Shown here piece after piece: positions 36,854-46,300 of a stretch of 64,000 nt of DNA. This DNA is from Citrobacter rodentium NBRC 105723 = DSM 16636. Its GTDB lineage: Bacteria > Pseudomonadota > Gammaproteobacteria > Enterobacterales > Enterobacteriaceae. The notes under the pieces were generated by a model. That model ran no database searches. It saw only the letters and a program-made list of their open reading frames with translations, and had not been told where the DNA came from. A program made the translations under genes and the position numbers. The DNA is taken from NCBI RefSeq assembly GCF_021278985.1, contig NZ_CP082833.1:2418001-2482000 (forward strand), given 5' to 3'. How positions within the stretch are numbered: the stretch's first letter is position 1; every line of letters starts with the position of its first letter.

Positions 36854-37832
36854 GTGCGAAAGCGGCACCGATTAGCGCTTTCGCTTGATGAAAGAGAGGA
36901 GATATCCAGAGGACTGGTAGCAAAGCTCAGTATCAGGGACATCGCTGCCAAATTATCAAGAGCACCCTCAACGATTAGCCGCGAGATCAAGAGGCATGGT
37001 GGTGCAAAACAATACCGTGCAGCAAAAGCCGATGCGTGGGGAAATGCGCTGAGACCAAAACCTTGCAAGCTAATTGAAAGTCCCGCATTGTGTAAAATCA
37101 TTGCAGAGAAGATGCCTCAGGACTGGTCGCCGGAACAGATCGCCGGTTGGCTGAAACGCTATTATCCGGATAATCAGGAAATGCAGGTGTCACACGAAAC
37201 GATTTATAAAACGCTTTTTATACAAACCCGCGGGGTATTAAAAAAAAGAGCTGCAGCAATGCCTCAGAAGCGGAAGAGCGGTTCGTAGATTCACAACGTC
37301 ATCGCTTAAAGGGAAAGGGTTAGGAGCATGCGATACCAATAAGCGAAAGGCCATCTGAAGTTGCAGACAGAGCCATACCGGGTCACTGGGAAGGTAACCT
37401 GATCCAAGGCTCGAAAAACTCCTATATCGTCACTCTCGCGGAACGCCATTCCCGCTTTGTTATGTTGGCCAAAATCAGAGACAACAAGACCATAACGGTT
37501 ATATCTGTCCTCATCAGACAAGCCCGGGAATTACCTGTTGAGCTTTATAAAACAGTAATATGGGGGCTGAAATGACCAAGCACACAAGATTTACTGTAGC
37601 GACAGATATTCAGATTTATTTTTGTGATCCTCAATCTCCCTGGCAACGTGGCTCAAATGAAAATACGAACAGATTGCTCAGACAATATTTTCCAAAAGGA
37701 ACTGACTTATCGGTTCACAGCCAGCAAAGACTTAACAGTGTTGCCAGACAGCTCAACGAAAGGCCCAGAAAAACGCTAGACTATGAATCACCTGCAGAGC
37801 AGTTCAATCAATGTGTTGCATCCATCAGTTAA
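36854..37832 (+). pseudogene. IS30-family transposase, frameshifted and 5' truncated
   Basis: The N-terminal helix-turn-helix part is in frame (LSIRDIAAKLSRAPSTISRE, then WSPEQIAGWLKRYYP and VSHETIYKTLF). After about 37280 the frame is lost, with pieces such as RAIPGHWEGNLIQGSKNSYI and AERHSRFVMLAKIRDNKT in another frame, and the C-terminus returns as FCDPQSPWQRGSNENTNRLL. The left end of the element is cut off at the junction with the inverted IS3 end at 36847. Confidence 0.88.
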
Positions 37833-37843
37833 ACTCACAGCGA

Positions 37844-38035
37844 GAAACGGACGCTGGCGATACCTTTCCCGCTGAACGCCTTGCGGCGGCGCGTGATAAT
37901 ACGTTCTTCGACGCCGATCCTTTGGCTGAAAGCGGCAGAGGTCTGAAACTGATTTTGCTGTATGTTGATATTTTTACAGTAGAAAACGTTGCGGGGAAGA
38001 ATGTCACGACCCTGGAGAAATGGGTGTCCGGATAG
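37844..38035 (+). pseudogene. 3' fragment of an anti-sigma/RsbW-like ATP-binding gene
   Basis: About 63 residues in frame (ETDAGDTFPAERLAAARDNT) end in a pattern like the last part of an HATPase domain: DxGxxFP, then ESGRGLKLILLYVD and GKNVTTLEKW before the stop. This resembles the C-terminus of serine-kinase-type anti-sigma factors. The 5' part was removed by the IS30 insertion. An inverted repeat TAGCCGGG/CCCGGCTA (38033-38077) starts at the stop codon. Confidence 0.5.
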
Positions 38036-38137
38036 CCGGGCGGTTCGCCTCTGACGTAAAGCGACCCACCCCGGCTACAAAAGACTTTTTACCCCTGTTG
38101 GTCATATAGCGTGCTTAATCAACGAAGGCGCCTTCTG

Positions 38138-39418
38138 CTATCTTTCTCTTAATGCTTCACCAACCTTATTGAATGGTTTAATCAGATACTGAAGAATGGT
38201 CTTTTTACCGGTCTTGATATCAACACTGGCTACCATCCCTGGAGAAATAAAGTGCTTTTTATTATTCGCGGTCTGTAAATGGTCTTTCGTTGTTCTGATA
38301 TAGACACGATAAAAAACAACGTCAGGTTTTTGCGGGTCGGAAATGGTATCCGGAGATATCGTTACTACTTCGCCATCCAGACCGCCATAAATGGAGTAGT
38401 CATAGGCGGTGATTTTAACAATTGCCCGCTGCCCGGGATGAATAAAAGCGATATCGCGAGGTAAGATCTTTGCTTCAATCAGCAGTCGATCGTCAAGGGG
38501 AACGATATTCATGATGGTTCCATTGGGGGGAATAACGCCACCAATGGTGTTAATCTCGATGTTTTTGACAATTCCTCTGACCGGTGAAGTAATGGTCGAC
38601 TTTTTCAGCAGATCGCGCTGGCCGACGATCTTTTGATACAGTGAATCAACTTCCGCGGATATTCGGGATAGCTCCTCTCCAGATTTTACCTTATAGTTGT
38701 AATGCAGTTCAGATTCTTTCATGTTCAGATCGACCAGTTGTTTTCTGCTCCTGATAACGTCAACTTTACTTGATGCTCCCTGTTCCATCAGTCGCGTATT
38801 GATCGCTAATTCTTTGTTCAATAACACCTTTGAGGCTTCGATATCTTTTATCGACGAGATATAATTATTCTTCCGGGAATGATAGAGAATCCTCTCTCTG
38901 TCGGTGATTTCCGGAAAATCATTCAGCTCGGCGGGGAAGACCAGAGGGCTATCGCTTATCTCCGCCAGCAATCGAACCTTGCTGGCCAGCAATGCCCGAT
39001 ATTTTGATTCGGATTCCATCACCGCCGCCTGGGTTCTAATCGTATCCAGGTTGGCAATAATATCTCCCGCCTGAACGATCTGTCCCTCTGTAACATGGAT
39101 TTTATCGAGGATGCCGCCATCGAGAGACTGAATGATTTTCTCTTTCGAACTGGGGATGACCCGGCCATCGCCTTTTGAGACTTCATCAATACTGAACAGG
39201 GAGGCCCACAGTAAAAATATGCTGAGGAAAAAGATAACGCTGAGCAGGATATAAAGCGCCCTGCTGGTTTTTACGCCGCCGCGGGTATCCGCAAGCGTAA
39301 ACTCATCAGTCTCTCGTACCCGATGGATGGCGTCTTTATCCGTGGTCAGAAATACATTCTTGCAAAAGTCTTTTGCCAGTATGAACTTCTTTTTTAAATT
39401 CCTTGAAAAATTTTTCAT
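38138..39418 (-). CDS. HlyD/LapC-type periplasmic adaptor of a type I secretion system
   Basis: 426 residues of the membrane fusion protein family. One N-terminal transmembrane helix (about 50-70, ALYILLSVIFFLSIFLLWAS), then a biotinyl-lipoyl half (QSLDGGILDKIHVTEGQIVQ), a long coiled-coil hairpin (about 130-260) and the second lipoyl half (STITSPVRGIVKNI). It joins the ABC transporter at 39483-41627 to the TolC-like channel at 41632-43128. It is the last gene of the three-gene export unit. Confidence 0.93.
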   Translation of the reverse strand: MKNFSRNLKKKFILAKDFCKNVFLTTDKDAIHRVRETDEFTLADTRGGVKTSRALYILLSVIFFLSIFLLWASLFSIDEVSKGDGRVIPSSKEKIIQSLDGGILDKIHVTEGQIVQAGDIIANLDTIRTQAAVMESESKYRALLASKVRLLAEISDSPLVFPAELNDFPEITDRERILYHSRKNNYISSIKDIEASKVLLNKELAINTRLMEQGASSKVDVIRSRKQLVDLNMKESELHYNYKVKSGEELSRISAEVDSLYQKIVGQRDLLKKSTITSPVRGIVKNIEINTIGGVIPPNGTIMNIVPLDDRLLIEAKILPRDIAFIHPGQRAIVKITAYDYSIYGGLDGEVVTISPDTISDPQKPDVVFYRVYIRTTKDHLQTANNKKHFISPGMVASVDIKTGKKTILQYLIKPFNKVGEALRER

Positions 39419-39482
39419 TAAAGACTATCACCTGAATTAACTGGGCTGAATGATAAGGATGCGGTTATTGATAACGTATCGG

Positions 39483-41627
39483 TTACATATCATCAATAAT
39501 GTCACTCTTGCTTTTATCTAATACAACTTTACCGCCAGATAAAACGATGGTCCGATTAACAAGATCCAGTATTTTCTTGCGATGAGTGGCAATAATAACT
39601 GTTTTGCCAGCAATCCAGTTGCCCATATTTTTGACGAACTCATTTTCCGTAACATCATCAAGAGAGGAGGTGGGTTCATCCATAATCACAATATTAGGAT
39701 TACGCAGCACCAGTCTTGCCAGTAAGATTGTTTGCTGCTGCCCGCCTGAAAGACCGTGACCACCTTCCTGAATAATATAATCTAAACCCGATGGCAGCTG
39801 GTTAATAAAGTTAATCGCCCCGGTGAGCCTGATGGCATTAATAATATCGTTATCCTGCGCCATCGGGGAGCCCAGCGTAATATTTTCCCGAATGGAACCG
39901 AAAAAAAGGCGGGAGTTCTGGCTCAGATATCCAATATCACGGCGCAGATCGGCGGGATCGATATCGTTGATGTTAATACCATCCAGAATCACATCACCGG
40001 ACCTCTGGCACATCATTCCGGCAAGCGCGTTTAACAGCGATGATTTCCCCGAACCGTTGCGCCCAAGAATGGCGATGCGCTCACCTGCTTTGATCTCCAG
40101 CGAATCAATGCTCACCGCTATTTTTTGACTATCGGCGTGATGCGTAAAGGCGGCATTTTTAATCGAATATCTGCCTTCGATAAATTTCTTATGGATCAAT
40201 CTCTGATGTTCCGGCTGGTCAACGGGTAACTGCATAATCGAGTCCAGACCTGTCATCGCCACTTTGGTTTGTTGCCAGCGGGTGAGGATATTGGCGATCT
40301 GCGCGACAGGCGCCATCATTCTTGAACTGAGAATTGAGGAGGCGACTAATGCACCGGTAGAGAGATCGCCGGACATAACAAAGGGAGTCCCCACCAGGAT
40401 CAGGCAAACGAACACCGAACTTTGCACGAAGTAAGACCAGGTGGTTAATGTATGGGTCAGATGCTTTAGTTCCAGGCTATTTTCAGCGGTCGTCTTAATG
40501 TAATGCAGCCATTGCTGTTGAAAGCGATGCTCAGCCTGTAAAAATTTGATGTCATCCAGCCCCTGAACTGTTTCAACCAGCATGGCATTACGCAGGCTGG
40601 ATTCTCGCATAGCGGTATTAGCCAGGCGAAAAAGTTTCTTTTGGCTCATTAAGCCAGGGAGCACCATGAGAATTGCCCCAGCGAGAGGGACAAGGAAGAC
40701 AATCCCACCCAAAAAATAGATAATCACCAGGAACATAAAGAAGAACGGCAAATCCGTAATGGCGACGACCGTCGAAGAGGTCATCATTTCACGCACCTGC
40801 TCCAGCTCTTTTAGCTGAGAAATAAATGAACCGGTTGATTTCGGACGGTAGGGGTTTTTAATCCTCAGGGCCCGGCCAAATACCCTGTCTGAAATAATCA
40901 AATCCGCGCGTTTTCCGAGAATATCGGTTACGCTATAACGGATTAAGCGTAGGGTGAAATCAAAAATCAGCGCCAGAATCACGCCGATAAAAAGCACCCA
41001 CATTGTGGGATAGGACTGTGCAGGAATGACCCGATCGTAAGTCTGCATCGAGTATGTAATGCCGGCCAGGCCGAGAATATTGACAAACAGGGAGCCCAGT
41101 ATGACCAGATAGTATGGCTTCATGTCCGCAAAAATAATTCGCCAGACCCAGTACTTTTCCGTCGGCTTGATATAATCGTCAATGCGGGCATCGGGGACGT
41201 TTTTGGCCGGCCTCAGGGTGATGATTCGGCGTCCTTCTTGACGTAGCTGCTCCTCCTGAACTAACGAGATGAGATCGCCATCGTCAATAAACGAGACAAC
41301 AAAGTTTTTATCCTCATCAATGCTTTTGATAATAGCCAGACGGCCATCTTTCATTTCCAGCACCTGAGGAAATAGCCAGGCGTTAAGCCGGGAGCTATCA
41401 ACCGATTCTTCTTTAAAAGAAAGCCCGGCTCGACGCGTCATGATTTCTATGACTTTGCTGGTTGACTCATTGTCATGCCATAAAGATGTTATCAGAATGT
41501 TCTGCTCTGAAACATTGAGTCGATAATGGTGGGCGATATTTACTAACGCACTTTTCCATTGTTCCAGATAGTACTGTTTGGCGTCATTGTCATTTTCCAT
41601 AAAGGAAAAGAAATCCATATCTTGCAC
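39483..41627 (-). CDS. Type I secretion ABC transporter (LapB/SiiF-like)
   Basis: 714 residues. An N-terminal C39-like domain (about 20-140) has no peptidase cysteine at the expected place, as in haemolysin-type exporters, so it probably only docks the substrate. A six-helix membrane domain (about 165-450) follows, then the ATPase domain with Walker A GRNGSGKSS, signature LSGGQ, Walker B NIVIMDEP and switch histidine IIATHR. The GTG start at 41627 has an AAAGGA seven bases upstream; an ATG lies three codons further in. The likely substrate is the giant protein encoded upstream. Confidence 0.95.
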   Translation of the reverse strand: MQDMDFFSFMENDNDAKQYYLEQWKSALVNIAHHYRLNVSEQNILITSLWHDNESTSKVIEIMTRRAGLSFKEESVDSSRLNAWLFPQVLEMKDGRLAIIKSIDEDKNFVVSFIDDGDLISLVQEEQLRQEGRRIITLRPAKNVPDARIDDYIKPTEKYWVWRIIFADMKPYYLVILGSLFVNILGLAGITYSMQTYDRVIPAQSYPTMWVLFIGVILALIFDFTLRLIRYSVTDILGKRADLIISDRVFGRALRIKNPYRPKSTGSFISQLKELEQVREMMTSSTVVAITDLPFFFMFLVIIYFLGGIVFLVPLAGAILMVLPGLMSQKKLFRLANTAMRESSLRNAMLVETVQGLDDIKFLQAEHRFQQQWLHYIKTTAENSLELKHLTHTLTTWSYFVQSSVFVCLILVGTPFVMSGDLSTGALVASSILSSRMMAPVAQIANILTRWQQTKVAMTGLDSIMQLPVDQPEHQRLIHKKFIEGRYSIKNAAFTHHADSQKIAVSIDSLEIKAGERIAILGRNGSGKSSLLNALAGMMCQRSGDVILDGININDIDPADLRRDIGYLSQNSRLFFGSIRENITLGSPMAQDNDIINAIRLTGAINFINQLPSGLDYIIQEGGHGLSGGQQQTILLARLVLRNPNIVIMDEPTSSLDDVTENEFVKNMGNWIAGKTVIIATHRKKILDLVNRTIVLSGGKVVLDKSKSDIIDDM

Positions 41628-41631
41628 TATA

Positions 41632-43128
41632 TCATCCTTTGGTTTTTAATAAATTTATGAGTTTCCCGGCATAGTAGAGGCTTTCCAGAGAAAGGTTCGA
41701 TACCGTATAATTACTGTTAATAATGTCTGTCCTGGTCTGGTGGATCTCAGCCTCAGCGCTGGTCAAATCGGAGAATGAGCGGGTGCCTAATTCCAGATAC
41801 TGTGCCATATACAGATCGCGGGTTCGTATGGCGCTTTTTTGTTTCTCTATTTTGTTTTCCAGACTAATTTTAGTGTTTCTCATCTGGCTTGAGAATTCCG
41901 TTATTTTCTGTTTGGCATTATTCTGTTCAGCATCGAAGTTAAATTGTGCGGTAGAGAGCGCTTCTTGTGCTTGCTGTACCTTAGATGACACAGAACCACC
42001 CTGATAAAGCGGGACTTTTACATTTATAAATGCGCCATAACGATCGCGATTTCTGGTAGTGTCATTACTGGATGACTGGGCTGTTAAATCATGTTCATAG
42101 TAAGGTGCAAATACTATTTTCGGATAATGTCCGTTTTTTTGTACATCAATTTCTTTTTTCGCAATATCGATTTTGGCCCGGGCAATCCTGATAGCTGGGG
42201 AGTCAATATTTGTTGGGTTATCGCGTAATAAATTATTATAGAGTTCTTCCACTTCGTCCGGGATTTCCATGACAATCCCGGCGGAAATTTTTTTATTTAC
42301 CAGGTAGTCCAGCGTTGCCGACCATTTTTCATACTGAGAGATATAATCATTATAGTTCGAGAGTGACTCGGATACTCTCAGGTTGGCCTGAGAGTAGTCA
42401 GATTCTGCGCTGGCCCCCAGAACGACGCGTTTTTTTGTTATGTCTCTGATCCTCGAAAAACCGTCAATGCGATCTTTTGCGGCTTCACTGAGTTGATGAT
42501 AACGAACTATCTGCAAATAGGCCCCAATGGTTTGATAGAGGATATCGTTAATTTGTTTTTCAACTTCATAACCCGCATTGGCGACGTTGAGTTCAGAGAG
42601 CTCAACCCGGTCGCCAGTGCCGCCAAAATCATAAATCATCTGTTCAATTGAGACGTTTAGCTGATTGGTTTTATTATTGTCGTCAGTGTAATCATCTTTT
42701 TCCAGTCCGGAATTAATACCCATCTCTATATTAGGATAATAGCCAGCTCTGACCTCATCTACCATAGACTTTAATCTTTCAATTTCAGCTTTTGCCCGTT
42801 TAATTTCAGGGTGCCAGCTAACTGCCATCCACATTGCGTTGTACAGGCTATATTTTCCTTTTGAAGAGGGGAGACTTTGTTGAGACGCTGTCGTGGATTT
42901 GGATTCCACGACAGGTTGTTTCTTTGCCAAAGCGGGCTTGAAGTATACGACAGGATCCTCACCAGGTCGGTCTTTTGGGGATTCTGAACTAGCTGGCGTT
43001 ACTGATGATTTTTCCTCATTAACAAATGAGACGGAAAACGTTTCTGGTTCACAGAAGGCATCCGCGATCGTTAACAGATTTCCCATGGCAACGGATAAAT
43101 AGAATAATGTTTTATGAATAAATCTCAC
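41632..43128 (-). CDS. TolC-like outer-membrane channel protein
   Basis: 498 residues with a signal peptide (GTG start, then RFIHKTLFYLSVAMGNLLTI, ending near ADAFC). After a low-complexity linker (about 40-90) come the two outer-membrane efflux protein repeats, with long helices such as AEIERLKSMVDEVRAGYYPN and VPLYQGGSVSSKVQQAQEAL. It supplies the dedicated outer-membrane channel (LapE/SiiC-like). The stop is 4 bp from the ABC transporter start. Confidence 0.93.
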   Translation of the reverse strand: MRFIHKTLFYLSVAMGNLLTIADAFCEPETFSVSFVNEEKSSVTPASSESPKDRPGEDPVVYFKPALAKKQPVVESKSTTASQQSLPSSKGKYSLYNAMWMAVSWHPEIKRAKAEIERLKSMVDEVRAGYYPNIEMGINSGLEKDDYTDDNNKTNQLNVSIEQMIYDFGGTGDRVELSELNVANAGYEVEKQINDILYQTIGAYLQIVRYHQLSEAAKDRIDGFSRIRDITKKRVVLGASAESDYSQANLRVSESLSNYNDYISQYEKWSATLDYLVNKKISAGIVMEIPDEVEELYNNLLRDNPTNIDSPAIRIARAKIDIAKKEIDVQKNGHYPKIVFAPYYEHDLTAQSSSNDTTRNRDRYGAFINVKVPLYQGGSVSSKVQQAQEALSTAQFNFDAEQNNAKQKITEFSSQMRNTKISLENKIEKQKSAIRTRDLYMAQYLELGTRSFSDLTSAEAEIHQTRTDIINSNYTVSNLSLESLYYAGKLINLLKTKG

Positions 43129-43256
43129 TGTATATCTCCCTGAATTATAATATAACGCGTTAACATTCCATGCTGATAGTTTTGGTCTCCGTAATGAAGA
43201 GATACTTCATAGCGCTGATAAAAAGCCACATTGTTGGAAAACAAGTGGCTGAACAA

Positions 43257-43287
43257 TCCCAACCGCTAAGGTATAAAGCGGTTGGGA
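43257..43287 (-). terminator. Strong hairpin between the giant secreted protein and its exporter genes
   Basis: An 11-bp perfect stem (TCCCAACCGCT / AGCGGTTGGGA) with a nine-base loop lies 18 bp after the stop of the 43305-48179 gene. On the minus strand the tail is TTGTTC, a weak T-tract. It probably acts as a partial terminator, so the substrate is made in excess over the exporter. Confidence 0.75.
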
Positions 43288-43304
43288 AAGTGGGTTAATT
43301 AATA

Positions 43305-46300
43305 TTATGCCGCAGCAAAATGATAACTATCTTCATTTAACTGTAGCTGAGTGATAATTTTATTCAGTACGCTATATCCTCCAGTCTCTTCGACGCTGTG
43401 TTGCTGCTCAGGAATATGAGTTTCCGCTACGGTAAGAGTGCTTTCTGTACCAATGAGAGAATCCAAATCCACTTCGCTGGGGCTATTTTCTTCAAGGAGA
43501 GAAGTGAGCTGTACAGCGGTAAGCTCTTCGCTTACAGCTGGCGTAATCGCTTCCTGCGAAGGCTGTACGTCAGCGGTAGCGGTAAGCTCTTCGCTTACAG
43601 CTGGGGTAACCGCTACCTGTGAAGGCTTCGCTTCAGCCATATCGGTGAGCGAAACAACGTTGGTATCTGCGTATCCCGCTAATTCATTGAGCGTACTCGT
43701 GATTTCTGCCAGCTCGTTGACAGATACGCTGTTTTCGTTGTTCTCACCAAAGACGAGTTCAACCGGGGCGCTCAGGATTTTCTCAACAGTAGCCTCTGCA
43801 TGAACGAGCAGATCATCAACGGCTTTGGCCGCTGGCGTCGCGACCTCGACTGCCGTTTCAACAGTATCAATAATGGCATTGAACGATTCGGCAACAACTT
43901 CAGTCGTTTCGGTGGATGAGCCGCCAAAGATCTTCGCTACAATATCGTTAAAAATATTAGCGAGCGTTTCCAGCGGATGAGTAATGCCATAAATAATCGA
44001 TCCTACAAAATCAATGATTCCCTTAAACGGGCTCAGGATAGTATCAATGACATTATTGAACAATTCGGTAATTGTTCCGAGTGGGTCAGTGATAAATTTG
44101 AATGCCAGGCCTACTGAATCGCCGATCAGGTTAAATATTGCATCAACCGGATGGGTAACAACGTTAATGATGGAACCCACTGCATCAATAATACCCTTGA
44201 ACGGGCTGATAATCAGATCAATAACATTCTGGACCATCTCGCCGATAGCGCCGAATGGATTACTAATGATGTTGCCGATGCCTTCTATTATATCGCCAAT
44301 AAAACCACCCGCAGCCTCAAACGGACTGGTGATAAAATCAACGAAGGATCCAACGGCATCAATAATACCCTTGAATGGGCTGAGGATCAGATCAATAACC
44401 CCCTGAATCATATCACCGATAGTGCCGAGCGGGTTGCTGATGAATTGCCCAATGCCACTCACGATTGAGGATATAATTTCTCCGATTCCGCTGATTGGCG
44501 AATCAATAAAGTTGATAATATCATCAATAAAATCATTGATCGGATTACTGGCTACGTCCTCATCTGAGCTAAGCCCCAGCATACCTTTTATAAAGGATTC
44601 AACAATAGTGACCAGCGAGGTCCCCGTGCTGATACCAATTGGGATCCCCATGATCAACGCCATGCCCAGCTTCGTGATCAGGTTGACAACATTGCTTACG
44701 CCATAATGAATGGCAATAACAACACCATCAATGGCAAGTGGTAAATCAGAGACTATACCCGCGACAGGAATTATTCCCGGGATAACCTGTAGAATCCCTG
44801 TAATGATCCCCAGTATCCATTCTGCTGCGACGCCTATGCCCTCTACGGCCAGTTTAGGGATAAGCATTATGGCGACGAATAAATCACCCAGTAATAATGG
44901 AATAAGTGGGTTTTGGGAAAGCGATTGTGAGATGTTATTGATGAACTCTTCCATCGCGGAGGAGTCACCGCTCAACACAGCGCAAAGCCCTTTACCAAGG
45001 TTAATCGCCCAGGCAATTGACCCTGTAATGATCGCCGGGATGGAAATAACGCCAACGCCAATGCTTTCGATGATGGCTTTAGCGGCGTTAAACACACCAT
45101 CTATGATAATTAACACGCCATTCAGGAAGTGAGGAATTAAACCTAACGGTCCCCAAATCCCTCCGAGAACACCTGTGGTGAAGCCTGTAATCCACTGAAC
45201 CAAATTAGACAGGAAGCTTAATGGGGCGTGGATAATTTCAACCGCGGCTTCCCAAATGACCAGTGCGGCACCGGTCAGGGCTGCGGGTGCTGACTCGAGC
45301 GTAAAGTGGTAATCACCTAACGACGAAACGACCGACTTGAGCGCCTCTAACAGACCTTTAGGAATTGCAGTAATGACATCCCATATGCCACCGACGATAT
45401 TCCCAACCATATTGAACAACGAATCCAGGAATGTAGGATTGTTTTCATCATTGAGGCTGATTGCATCGCCAAGTACTTTTTCCACGGCCGCTACGTCGGT
45501 TGCATCGTTAACGGCCTGATGGGCATTATCCTTCTGCTCGTCGCTAAGGTTAGGCATCTCGTCGATCGCCTTGCCAGCTTCCTCTTTGGCAGCCTGAAGG
45601 TTATCGCTGGCGGCATTAGCAACGACCTGTTCCACGGCCGCCACGTCGGTCGCATTGTTAACGGCCTGGTGAGCGCTATCCTTCTGCTCGTCGCTCAGAT
45701 ACGCCATCTCGTCGATGGCCTTACCAGCGCCATCTTTGGCAGCCAGAAGGTTATCGCCAGAAGCTCCGGCAACGACCTGTTCGACGGCCGCCACGTCGGT
45801 CGCATTGTTAACGGCCTGGTGGGCGATATCCTTCTGTTCGTCGCTCAGATACGCCATCTCATCGATGGCCTTGCCAGCGCCATCTTTGGCAGCCAGAAGG
45901 TTATCGCCGACAGCGTTAGCAACGGCCTGCTCTACGGCCGCCACGTCGGTCGCATTGTTAACGGCCTGGTGGGCGATATCCTTCTGCTCGTCGCTCAGAT
46001 ATGCCATCTCGTCGATGGCCTTGCCAGCGCCGTCTTTGGCAGCCAGAAGGTTATTGCCAGAAGCTCCGGCAACGACCTGTTCCACGACCGCCACGTCGGT
46101 CGCATTGTTAACGGCCTGGTGGGCGCTATCCTTCTGCTCGTTGCTCAGATACGCCATCTCATCGATCGCCTTGCCAGCGCCGTCTTTGGCAGCCTGAAGG
46201 TTATCGCCGACAGCGTTAGCAACGGCCTGTTCCACGGCCGCCACGTCGGTCGCGTCGTTAACGGTCTGGTGGGCGATATCTTTCTGCTCGTCGCTCAGAT

